Shown here one piece after another: positions 52,960-60,613 of a stretch of 64,000 bases of DNA (its first letter is position 1; each line of letters starts with the position of its first letter). The notes beneath the pieces are model-generated. The model worked only from the letters and a program-made list of their open reading frames with translations, was not told the origin of the DNA and made no database searches. The DNA comes from G963664835 sp965220775 (GTDB lineage Bacteria; Chloroflexota; UBA6077; FW602-bin22; JBCLEL01): assembly GCA_965220775.1 (NCBI GenBank), contig OZ244845.1, forward strand, positions 3,472,001-3,536,000, read 5' to 3'. Both the position numbers and the translations under genes were made by a program.

Positions 52960-53793
52960 TCACACTGAACGCAGTATCGATTCGATGATCTTGATTGCCG
53001 CCGACACCACAGGAAGTGCTTTGGCGACCTCCCAAGCACTAGCGAATCGCTTCCCGACTGTTGATCGCCAAGTTGCTTGTGGAGCGGCGTCGAACTCTCT
53101 TTCGATCATCTCGACCGCCACTCGGGCCGCAGTTCCTACTTCGCTAATTCCCCTGTTCAGGCTAATCAGTCCTATCCTGTTTATCACATGCCTATTCGTG
53201 GTGGAGAAGAAACGGCTAGGGCTTGACATCATCTCCTTATGCAAAGCCACGGCCCCTTCAGTGTCGCCGTCAACCGAGACCAATCGAAGGTCCAGCGGCA
53301 GCACGGGTTTGCCTAGATCAGCCATGTCTGTCCCTGCGGAATATGTGCCTTTTCCTCCACCTATCCCGAGCATCGCGTCGGCCATTTCTATCTGGGCCTT
53401 ACGATACTCGCCGCCGGTGAACCTTTCACGTTGGATGTGATGGAGCTCCACAGCACTCCGTTGCTCCAGACTCTTCAAAAGTCGTAGATTTGCATCGTCT
53501 ATCTTCCTTTCCAGTGCTTCATCGGACATCATGACACGCGCATACGGGCGGGGAGACTCCGTGGTCGTCTTTGCGTACCGTTCGACTTCTCGCAACACAA
53601 CCCAGTCGAATATGCGAGGTGTGCCACGTTCGTCCTTGGTGGAGATCTCGTCACTTCCTAGGACTACGAGTCCTCCGCCTCTGGTAATGACTTCAAGTGT
53701 GAAGCAACGAAGGAACTCGATGGCCGTGCCCAACTTATCTTCCGGGCAAGTGTAACCGGCGCTGCCAGAGATTAGTACGAACTTATCTTTCAA
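52960..53793 (-). CDS. SLOG-domain protein, candidate CBASS effector
   Basis: A 277-residue protein. The SLOG (Rossmann-like) motifs are ISGSAG at residues 9-13, a glycine-rich TRGGGLVVLGSDE near 38-49 and GGGKGTYSAG at 145-154 followed by GKPVLPLDL. SLOG domains bind nucleotides such as NAD/ADP-ribose products or cyclic nucleotides (as in ThsA) and are frequent in conflict systems. As the last gene of a CD-NTase operon it takes the effector position. The C-terminus has a weakly hydrophobic helix (AWEVAKALPVVSAAIKIIES) but no clear membrane segment. The start is TTG at 53793, GGAG 12 nt upstream. The activity (nucleotide sensing or hydrolysis) is inference. Confidence 0.7.
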   Translation of the reverse strand: MKDKFVLISGSAGYTCPEDKLGTAIEFLRCFTLEVITRGGGLVVLGSDEISTKDERGTPRIFDWVVLREVERYAKTTTESPRPYARVMMSDEALERKIDDANLRLLKSLEQRSAVELHHIQRERFTGGEYRKAQIEMADAMLGIGGGKGTYSAGTDMADLGKPVLPLDLRLVSVDGDTEGAVALHKEMMSSPSRFFSTTNRHVINRIGLISLNRGISEVGTAARVAVEMIEREFDAAPQATWRSTVGKRFASAWEVAKALPVVSAAIKIIESILRSV

Positions 53794-53815
53794 AGACTGT
53801 GTTCACTCCAGTGCG

Positions 53816-54691
53816 CTAGTCGAACAGATTGTCGAGGTCCCCTTGGGACGTACATTGATTGAGGCTGTCTCGCATCCGTCTGAAGTTGGATGCAGCTCTT
53901 TGACGAGCGGCACTGTCCTGGTGGCCCATGTAATCGTCTACATATCTTGATTGGCCGGTGGAGTCCTTAATGGGCTGGTGGACTGCCTTCGAAGAATAGT
54001 CACTCAGGTGATTCAACATGCTCTTCAGGTCAGTGGCCCCCCGGTAGTTCTTGAACGCATCTATAGCGAGAGATTCAATGTGATAGCCAGTAATCTTATC
54101 CCGGTCGCTGCGAATTAGATGATGAGCGAGGGCTTTGGTCAACTTGATAGCTGGTATCACCTGCCCTTGGTTCGCTCGATTCACTTTGGTTAGCTTCTGG
54201 GCAAATCTCTCCGGGTGCAGCACTCCGCTCCACTGGTTACGGCTTGGGTTTGCAATCCTTATGCCGGCTTTGGTTCGTATCGCGGGGAGGACTTGGATTT
54301 CGTGGTTGTCGGAGTATTTGACGGTCACCGCCAGGTCTCCGCTCGATACCTTTGTCTTGGGCAGGCGCTGCTGGATCATCTCCGCCATCTTTTGGATGAC
54401 AGCCTTTGGAGCTTGGCCCGAAAGCGACGAGTCATTCACTGTAAGGAGAACGTCCACGTCGCTAAGACCATCCACATAAGTAAAGCGACTGATGGAGCCA
54501 CCGAACCGAGTCGGCAGCACATCGTGCCCGGTCCGCGTCAACGCATCTCGCAAACCCCGGATATGCCGGTTTATCGCCTCGGTGTCCCTTTGATTGTAAT
54601 CCCGTAGCTTGTCTCGCAAGTATCCATTTGTCTCATCGTCGCCCAATCGTTGCCTGCGTCGCCAAACGAATCGGCCAGAAGTGCCGCTCAT
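53816..54691 (-). CDS. CBASS CD-NTase (SMODS nucleotidyltransferase)
   Basis: A 291-residue CD-NTase. The nucleotidyltransferase motif is GGSISRFTYVDGLSDVDVLL, with Gly-Ser at 65-66 and catalytic D78 and D80; the third acidic residue is E131 in EIQVLPAIRT, the usual (D/E)-hydrophobic-P-A segment. The helical C-terminal half completes the fold. It should synthesise a cyclic oligonucleotide upon phage infection. The N-terminus is MSGTSG, so after Met removal it starts Ser-Gly. The start ATG has GAGGAG six bases upstream. It is co-transcribed with the TGT-like gene upstream (11-bp gap) and the SLOG gene downstream (22-bp gap). Confidence 0.88.
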   Translation of the reverse strand: MSGTSGRFVWRRRQRLGDDETNGYLRDKLRDYNQRDTEAINRHIRGLRDALTRTGHDVLPTRFGGSISRFTYVDGLSDVDVLLTVNDSSLSGQAPKAVIQKMAEMIQQRLPKTKVSSGDLAVTVKYSDNHEIQVLPAIRTKAGIRIANPSRNQWSGVLHPERFAQKLTKVNRANQGQVIPAIKLTKALAHHLIRSDRDKITGYHIESLAIDAFKNYRGATDLKSMLNHLSDYSSKAVHQPIKDSTGQSRYVDDYMGHQDSAARQRAASNFRRMRDSLNQCTSQGDLDNLFD

Positions 54692-54702
54692 TTCACGCTC
54701 CT

Positions 54703-55680
54703 CTACTGCCGAATTTCCGCCCCGGCAGTTTCTGCGATGTACGCCGCCTTGCGGGCAATCGGGAATTCTTCTATTAGGGATTCCAGGTCATCGTTTGCTG
54801 CGTACCTTCGCAATGCCTCTTGCAGTCGATACAAGAATCGTAGATTGCGTGTCCATTCCCCGGTAAAGAGATCTAGGTCCGACAGGTTCCACTTCATGTA
54901 TTCCATCGCAGATTCGTCTATCGTGACGGAAGCATGATTGCGAAAAGCCAGACGAAGCCAACTGAGACCATCGAATATGTCAGCGCCACAAAGGAAGTAG
55001 GCCAGCACTTCATAAGGGTTGATCGCCCCGAAGACGTGGATTGGAGTCTCCAGACCGACGTCGTTCAACAAATCGCGTAACGATACAACGGCACTGCACC
55101 GTTTCAAGAAGGAATTACCTATTTCGCGAGCAGTAATCCCGATGACGCTGAATTGTCTTAATGCCTCCTGATGTTGGAGTAGCCTCGAGAGGTTGACCAT
55201 TGCTGTCAGGTCTGTAGGCTTAACCAAGAAATCCGATGCCGCATGGGGAGCGTGGGAGAAGTCTTCGGACGCTCTTTCGATTTGGTCTTCCAGCCTGTCA
55301 ACTCGATCAAAGTTGACGAGTATGACGTTCCCTCTCTCTCCAATGCCTCTTACGACTTCATGGTAGCTTTCCCTCATCCAGTCCCCGGTCAGTAAAGGCG
55401 CATGCAGCTTGCCCGACTCATCCGCCCCTTTACTGGATTCGTACAAGCCGCTATCCAAAATGACAACATTGACCATATCGGCCGCATCTGCCGGGATACG
55501 CCCTCCGGCTACGTCAAATGCGCTCACGAGACATACACCGTAGAGTTTGTACTTAAACTCTTCCCAGATGTCCGATACATAGGGAAACCCAGAACTAGAA
55601 AAGGATGGCGCGATGAGCGGGGTACGTACATCCAGCTTGTGAACTCTGCGAACCCGGGCGTGCGGACATTCAACCCCCAT
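54703..55680 (-). CDS. tRNA-guanine-transglycosylase-like protein (Cap10-type, type IV CBASS)
   Basis: A 325-residue protein with the TGT core: VVILDSGLYE near residues 72-81 (the TGT DSGG region) and HVFGAINPYEVLAYFLCGAD then IFDGLSWLR at 215-243 (the TGT G-x-P...G-x-D-x-FD-x-x-x-x-R motif; nucleophile-equivalent D237). The zinc-site cysteines of housekeeping TGT are missing. Such remodelled TGT proteins are ancillary genes of type IV CBASS, where they are thought to help attach a deazaguanine base to the partner CD-NTase. It overlaps the QueC-like gene by 11 bp. The start ATG has AGGATAG upstream. Confidence 0.72.
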   Translation of the reverse strand: MGVECPHARVRRVHKLDVRTPLIAPSFSSSGFPYVSDIWEEFKYKLYGVCLVSAFDVAGGRIPADAADMVNVVILDSGLYESSKGADESGKLHAPLLTGDWMRESYHEVVRGIGERGNVILVNFDRVDRLEDQIERASEDFSHAPHAASDFLVKPTDLTAMVNLSRLLQHQEALRQFSVIGITAREIGNSFLKRCSAVVSLRDLLNDVGLETPIHVFGAINPYEVLAYFLCGADIFDGLSWLRLAFRNHASVTIDESAMEYMKWNLSDLDLFTGEWTRNLRFLYRLQEALRRYAANDDLESLIEEFPIARKAAYIAETAGAEIRQ

Positions 55681-56224
55681 TGATTTCTATCCTATCGAGG
55701 CAAGATGGGCATGCCGCGCAGGCCGGCGCATTCTGCCGTTCACAGCTGTAGGTCAAGTGCAGTGGCACCGAATTCTCTCTTCCGAATCGAACAACTTCGG
55801 GCTTGGTGTCAGCCAGGAATGGCACGGACAAAGTAACCGATCCCCCGGAATAGCCGTTCAAAAGTCTTTGCATGTGCTTGACGAAAAGCGGTGTCGTGTC
55901 ATAGTAGTCAGTGAGTGCATGGATCCCCAATGCGACGGTCAGTGGTCTTTGTGCGATTGCGCCGGCAGCAGTCAGAATCAGCAAGGCATTTCTACCGAAG
56001 AACTCTCCGCTATTAGATACCAAACTGACACCCAGCTTCACCTTATCAATCTCGATCTGGTAATGGCTCGCAATCCGCTGAGCGGCTTCCCATTCACTCT
56101 CTGCCGCAGGTTGCCCATAGTCGACGAATAATCCCGATACAATTGGGTCTGCGTCTTGGCACACAGCAATCGTTGCTGAGGAGTCTATCCCACCACTCAC
56201 TAGTACAACCGTGTGTAGACCCAT
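55670..56224 (-). CDS. QueC-like protein (Cap9-type, type IV CBASS)
   Basis: A 184-residue homologue of 7-cyano-7-deazaguanine synthase. PP-loop SGGIDSS near residue 10, FVDYGQPAAESEWEAAQRIA (QueC signature) and the C-terminal four-Cys zinc cluster SCERQNAPACAACPSC are all present, so adenylation of a deazapurine carboxylate is plausible. No queD/queE/queF neighbours exist, which argues against a queuosine role; the CD-NTase partner argues for CBASS. The start is ATG at 56224 with GGAG eight bases upstream; a GTG at 56230 is open but too close to that site. Confidence 0.85.
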   Translation of the reverse strand: MGLHTVVLVSGGIDSSATIAVCQDADPIVSGLFVDYGQPAAESEWEAAQRIASHYQIEIDKVKLGVSLVSNSGEFFGRNALLILTAAGAIAQRPLTVALGIHALTDYYDTTPLFVKHMQRLLNGYSGGSVTLSVPFLADTKPEVVRFGRENSVPLHLTYSCERQNAPACAACPSCLDRIEINGG

Positions 56225-56229
56225 CGGCA

Positions 56230-56463
56230 CTACTCCGCCATCGCGCCGCCGAATCTTGAGGGTCGAGGCGTATTCATCTTGAAGATCCGCTCCGTCTCTA
56301 TGACCTCTGCTCCCATCGCTGCCAGATTCGAGTTGGCTGGGCTGTCCAGCGTCAGCAGAGACTTGCCGGAGGCGGCGAGCTTGCGTGCGAAGGCTTCGGT
56401 CTTGCCACCGGGGCCAGTGAGTGATTTGTCTTCTATTGCTTCAACCGCGGACCAATGGCTTAA
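56230..56463 (-). pseudogene. DprA-like SLOG protein remnant, 5'-truncated
   Basis: A 78-codon frame with no start codon: stops precede it and none of its early codons is ATG/GTG/TTG. The translation TGPGGKTEAFARKLAASGKS, then LLTLDSPANSNLAAMGAEVI, resembles the last third of DprA/Smf Rossmann domains (A-x-A...GK-x-x-x-x...N-x-L...GA). Its TAG stop lies 5 bp before the QueC-like ATG, so it was probably the first cistron of the same operon. The break is at about 56470, next to the 24-bp repeat copy, suggesting that a recombination removed its front part. Confidence 0.55.
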
Positions 56464-56489
56464 TCATCACCTGGCACCCCTGCCTGTAC

Positions 56490-56513
56490 TGTACTGCGAA
56501 CTTTTCGCTGGGA
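56490..56513 (+). repeat. 24-bp direct repeat, right copy
   Basis: Exact copy of 52821-52844. It lies at the truncation point of the DprA-like remnant. Confidence 0.8.
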
Positions 56514-56948
56514 CGTTTCGATGTCGAGGGGAGGGCGCCGATTAGGCGATACGGGGTTCAGGCTCTACTAGCCCTCGGCCTGTCAGGGTCGGAGGCCCCA
56601 TCCTTCCCCTCCATGTGCGGCCACGTCAGTCCACATTCCTATCTTCACGACTATGCCTGTAAAGTCCCTCTCTTAGGGGAGAGAACATGAAGGCGAGCAG
56701 CCGCCCCTTCCAGTGGAACATCGGACGACCGTCGCTGCTGGCGGGATAAGCCACTTGCTCTACCAAAATGCCGACTTCGATCAGCAGGCTCTCCCACGTG
56801 GTTGTGGAGCAGGCCAACGGTGTGGCGGTCCATCCCCTTGCGTAACTCCAACACCTTGCTTGATGAAGAACACGAATGTAGTCTCAATGGTCGTATCGTT
56901 TGGAGTCAAGGTCGGTCGTGTACCCAACGTGAAGCAAATCCGTCCCCA
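56514..56948. other. Gap between CBASS operon and DUF262 gene
   Basis: 435 bp with no supported gene. A 63-codon minus-strand frame (56626-56817) reads like protein (ESLLIEVGILVEQVAYPASS), and a second frame in front of it has similar content, which would fit a frame-shifted fragment, but I cannot name it. Confidence 0.35.
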
Positions 56949-58697
56949 TTACACGGAATTCACTATTTGTCCGATTTTCTTTTGCAACCTCTCTCGCCGC
57001 GCTTCATGAAATACCATGAAGTCGGTCATTTTCAGCGGGACTTCGCCCAAGAAGTACAACTCGCTGTAATGTTGACGTGCTTGTTCGTCTGCGAAATGCT
57101 CGTCCAACCATTCCGCCGGCATTTTGGCACGTTTCTCCACATTCGGAATTCCTTCAAGTAACTGTAGGTTTCCTATGCGGTTAGCACAGTCGGCATAAGC
57201 CTCATGTTTTTCATCGATCACCCCGGCTGTGCGCAGGCGGGCTCTTGTAAACCGGCTCTTGGGGAAAATGTGGTCGATATGGAAATGGTGGGTACGCAGA
57301 TCGATGGAAGGCGACATCAGCGTCAGTAAAGCGAAAACCCGCCGGTCACTGATAGCCATATCAGCAAGATCTTCGACTTCCTCCTGTGAAAACTCCAAGC
57401 CTTTCCCCCGCTGCCCCATAACCTGTCGCAACTCCGCCGCTGGAAAATGCCCGTTGTTAGTGCTGCGGAGAACGTCCCGAATCGCAGTGAGCAAAGTGTC
57501 CAGACCACTTCCCCATATTCCTGACGCCTTCAAAATGGACCGTATGAGCCAACCTCGAATTGCTTGACGGTCCTCTTGATACCGGCTATGGACATCGAAA
57601 TCTGAGGGAGCTCCCTGTTGGTAAATGTGGTAGGCGATCGGTAACAGTGCGCTGCTGGCTCGGATACTGTTACTGTCAAAACCGAAGCCTGCTACCAATT
57701 GGACTGTCTCCACCAAGGCCGAGCTGATTCTCGACCAATTCTTTTCGAGGACTGCCATATTGTCCCGGGTGAAATTCCGGACTTGGAATCCAACGCTTGC
57801 TATGTCGGTTAGCATCAGCCCTGCTTTCAATACGAAGTCTTTGGTTAGACCAAGCCCAGGCCCGATGCGATTTAGGTCGTCGACCAGTTGTTGAACCTCT
57901 TTTCGGGCATCCAGTTCTTTCCACTGAGACGTGGCTATACTGAGCAAGAGGTCTGAGTAAGAGAGAACCGTCCCGCCGCTATTGCGACGAATGAATATGT
58001 TGAGTACGTGTTCAATGTCCTGATTCTTTTCCTCGTAGTAGCACACCGTCTGGTCGTTGTGCACCGCCTGATACAATCGATCGAGCCTTTCAAAAGCAAG
58101 ATTCAGTTCCCCGTCGCCAAGCTTCTTTTCAGTCAACCACTTGAGCATGGGCGGCCCGGATTGCATAGTCAGTATGTCGGAAACTCTAAACCACAGACTC
58201 TCGTTCTCGCGTCCAATTCTGGCTTCTTCGATGAACTCGAAAATGTAGCGATTACCTTCCTCATCCGGTTCAGTCGATGCCAACAAATCCAACGCCAGAA
58301 CTCGCCGGGGAAACGCATCCGGGCTACTCCACCACTTATAAGGGCGCTTGACCGCCATCGACCCGCGCAGGCCAATATTGAATGCAGTCAAACGTTGCTG
58401 ACCGTCGAGCACTGCCGTAATAGGCCTACCTGGCATGATATGTGCTTCAGGACAATGGGGGTTGTCCCGTTGGTGGTAATCGAGGACAAAGCCATAGTAC
58501 TTATACTCTACAGAGTGTTCCGCCTCAATTTGCCAAAACAAAAACTCCCCAAACGGGTAGCCTTGCATCAGGCTGTCGAATAGTGCACAGATTTGGTCGG
58601 GACTCCAGACGAATTCCCGCTGGATCGCTGGGAGTACGTGTTCATTCCTTTCGATGCACCGTAGCGCCTCTTTAATGGTTCCGCCAGGGTGGTACAT
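56949..58697 (-). CDS. DUF262/HNH-type defence nuclease (GmrS/GmrD-like, single chain)
   Basis: A 582-residue protein. The N-terminal DUF262 domain has LPAIQREFVWSPDQICALFD (near 22-41) and the nucleotide-hydrolysis motif DGQQRLTA at 98-105. The C-terminal part has a His-rich HNH-like core, HHFHIDHIFPKSRFT, then NRIGNLQLLEG, the pattern of GmrSD-type type IV restriction enzymes and relatives (BrxU, SspE). It should restrict modified phage DNA. The start ATG at 58697 has GAGG nine bases upstream. It is oriented like the CBASS operon but with a 490-bp gap, so it is likely separately transcribed. Confidence 0.8.
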   Translation of the reverse strand: MYHPGGTIKEALRCIERNEHVLPAIQREFVWSPDQICALFDSLMQGYPFGEFLFWQIEAEHSVEYKYYGFVLDYHQRDNPHCPEAHIMPGRPITAVLDGQQRLTAFNIGLRGSMAVKRPYKWWSSPDAFPRRVLALDLLASTEPDEEGNRYIFEFIEEARIGRENESLWFRVSDILTMQSGPPMLKWLTEKKLGDGELNLAFERLDRLYQAVHNDQTVCYYEEKNQDIEHVLNIFIRRNSGGTVLSYSDLLLSIATSQWKELDARKEVQQLVDDLNRIGPGLGLTKDFVLKAGLMLTDIASVGFQVRNFTRDNMAVLEKNWSRISSALVETVQLVAGFGFDSNSIRASSALLPIAYHIYQQGAPSDFDVHSRYQEDRQAIRGWLIRSILKASGIWGSGLDTLLTAIRDVLRSTNNGHFPAAELRQVMGQRGKGLEFSQEEVEDLADMAISDRRVFALLTLMSPSIDLRTHHFHIDHIFPKSRFTRARLRTAGVIDEKHEAYADCANRIGNLQLLEGIPNVEKRAKMPAEWLDEHFADEQARQHYSELYFLGEVPLKMTDFMVFHEARRERLQKKIGQIVNSV

Positions 58698-58892
58698 TAG
58701 ATAATTCCTCGCGCGCAGAGTTGTTTGACGGATGCTTGCCGAATCTTCAAATGAGTTGGTTCAACGGCAATGTGGGTGACTGCCAGCGCGGAGACGTCGG
58801 ATGCCTGGCCGTCTTCCACGTGGCTGGGAACGACTCGCGACAGCCGGTGTGCCAAATCGCCACGCCAACCAGTTAGCCCAAGTCACCTCTAA

Positions 58893-58951
58893 CGCCTTCC
58901 TTCGCTGGCTCGAACGCACTCGGATCTTATAGTTACGTCCAGTTGCCGGCG
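58893..58951 (+). repeat. 59-bp direct repeat, right copy
   Basis: Second copy of the element at 52709-52767 (49/59 identical), with the conserved peptide frame FLRWLERTR ending in TAG. The sequence before it shows no homology to the small membrane protein, so it is only the gene end. It lies 35 bp from the tRNA-Arg 3' end. Confidence 0.75.
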
Positions 58952-58985
58952 CGTTAGGGGACCGGCGGAAACCGCTCTGCCGCAC

Positions 58986-59060
58986 TGGTACGCCCGGGGA
59001 GACTCGAACTCCCGCACCCGGCTCCGGAGGCCGGTGCTCTATCCACTGAGCTACGGGCGC
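58986..59060 (-). tRNA. tRNA-Arg (CCG)
   Basis: A 75-nt tRNA with encoded CCA. Acceptor GCGCCCG/CGGGCGT (last pair G-T), D-arm GTAGCTCAGTGGATAGAGC, anticodon stem CCGGC/GCCGG with loop CTCCGGA (anticodon CCG, reads CGG), T-arm GCGGGAGTTCGAGTCTCCC. A standard class I tRNA and a frequent target for genomic islands. Confidence 0.93.
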
Positions 59061-59126
59061 GTACCCGGCGATTATACTGACACCACAGGCAGCGTCGCAA
59101 CGCCCGGGTTGTGTGGGTCAGGGGAA

Positions 59127-59156
59127 TTGGTCGCACCGCTGCCGCAATGCTATAAT
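59127..59156 (+). promoter_or_regulatory. Promoter candidate with perfect -10
   Basis: TTGGTC (59127-59132), 18-bp spacer, TATAAT (59151-59156). A transcript from about 59163 would have a ~450-nt leader before the permease gene, containing both motif copies. Confidence 0.6.
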
Positions 59157-59250
59157 ATTAGTACACATGTTCGCCCTAAGTGACGCGCCAGTCCGAATGG
59201 CCCCAAGTCCGGTTTGCCGGCCGGCCTCGGAGACCGGAACGCCGCCAAGC

Positions 59251-59344
59251 AAAACCTAGTTTTTGCAAAACAAACGCTCGGGACGCCGGCCCCAATCGAC
59301 CCGGGCAGGGCAGCTCGCACAAAAGTAGAAAATGCAAAACAAAG
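59251..59344 (+). repeat. Two copies of the TGCAAAACAAA leader motif
   Basis: AAAACCTAGTTTTTGCAAAA with CAAACG (59251-59277) and AAAAGTAGAAAATGCAAAAC with AAAGAC (59321-59347). Same orientation as in the 60-bp repeats before PhyH 1, and again placed between a TATAAT box and the first gene. Confidence 0.65.
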
Positions 59345-59616
59345 ACCCGCGTGGTGCCAAGGAATCCTTGGGCAGCGGACCCAATCAAGCAGCCAGCACC
59401 TGAGATCGCCGTCGCTTCTCGTCTGCCACGCCCCGGCACTGTACGGGCGATTGCCGGATAGAAGATTCAACAATATAATGCACAGCACTCGAAATTCCGT
59501 CCCATACAGGATTACTAGCGGGAACTTCGCGACTTTCGCCGGCTTTAGACTCCGCCCAGAGGTAGATCAACATCACAATCGACGCCGATAAAGCGATCAG
59601 CCAGCCGGCAGTTGCA

Positions 59617-60567
59617 ATGCCCACCGCCCAGCGCAGGTCGCAATGGGCGGAAATGCGAAGAAGCTGGGCAATCTACATGCTCCTCGTTCCCGCGTTCCTC
59701 ATGATGTTCACGTTCACCTACTACCCCGCGATCCAGGCCCTGTACGAGTCGTTCTTCAATTGGTGGCCCGGCTCCTACAACGAATTCGTTGGTTTCAGGA
59801 ACTACGAGCGGCTTTTCAGATGGGAAGTGTTCTGGTGGTCTTGGGGCAACTGGGCCAAGTTCGCCGTCTTTCACTTCACCGCTCCATTCTTGATGCCGTT
59901 TGTGATGGCGGAGTGCATATTCAATCTTCGCAATCGGTCGACGCAGGCTTTCTGGCGTATGGCCGTCATAGTGCCTTCGTTAATCCCCGGGATCGTGACT
60001 TTCGTTCTGTGGAGATGGATGTACCAGGTAGACGGCGGATTCAACATCATATTGGAGATGGTAGGGCTTGGTGATCTGGTAGCGCCCTGGCTCGGGCAGC
60101 CCAGCACAGCACTCTACGCGATGATGTTTGTCGGGTTCCCCTGGGCGATCGGCGCCAGCGTTCTGATCGTCCTGGCCGGCTTGGAAAATATTTCTACCGA
60201 CATAATGGATGCGGCCATAATTGACGGCTGCGGCAGGTTCCGGCGGATTTTTGCGATCGATTTACCTAATATCAGTGGAGTGATACGGCTGTTCTTGGTG
60301 TTCGGAATCATCGGTATTTTCCAGGAATTCAGCCGTTTTCTTGCCATGACCGGCGGCGGTCCTTACTTCTCCACCAGCGTGCCGGCCCTTTTGATGTTCT
60401 TCAAGGCTGGGTTCAGAGGCGTTCGAAGCGAATCGGCGACCGGTGCCACCAGCCACGGTGAGGCTGCGGCAATCGCGACTTTGCTGTTCGTCCTCATACT
60501 CGTCTTCTCCCTACTGACTCACCGTTTCGTTCGAGGGTCCACCGAGGCCGAAGGGACAAGGACTTGA
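59617..60567 (+). CDS. ABC sugar transporter permease, MalF-like (second set)
   Basis: A 316-residue CUT1 permease with six helices; EAA motif DIMDAAIIDGCGRFRRIFAIDLPNISG (Glu replaced by Asp/Met at the first position, still the coupling loop). The start ATG at 59617 is uncertain; ATG at 59653 is an alternative and neither has a strong ribosome site. No solute-binding protein is adjacent within the window, although one may lie downstream (an ORF starts at 63986). Pairs with the following permease, 46 bp away. Confidence 0.87.
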   Translation: MPTAQRRSQWAEMRRSWAIYMLLVPAFLMMFTFTYYPAIQALYESFFNWWPGSYNEFVGFRNYERLFRWEVFWWSWGNWAKFAVFHFTAPFLMPFVMAECIFNLRNRSTQAFWRMAVIVPSLIPGIVTFVLWRWMYQVDGGFNIILEMVGLGDLVAPWLGQPSTALYAMMFVGFPWAIGASVLIVLAGLENISTDIMDAAIIDGCGRFRRIFAIDLPNISGVIRLFLVFGIIGIFQEFSRFLAMTGGGPYFSTSVPALLMFFKAGFRGVRSESATGATSHGEAAAIATLLFVLILVFSLLTHRFVRGSTEAEGTRT

Positions 60568-60613
60568 AACCAGCCATTAACCAGTGCCCGCAGAGTTTGA
60601 CCAGGAGTTAGAG

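Larger units (their letters stand above)
59061..59616. other. Leader region of the second ABC permease pair
   Basis: About 550 bp. It carries a promoter candidate (59127-59156) and two copies of the TGCAAAACAAA motif (59251-59275 and 59321-59344). No gene seen; frames open here are shadows. Confidence 0.5.

Noticed and set aside
55670..56224. Queuosine biosynthesis locus
   Set aside because: QueC-like without queD, queE or queF, and coupled to a CD-NTase, so a defence role is favoured.
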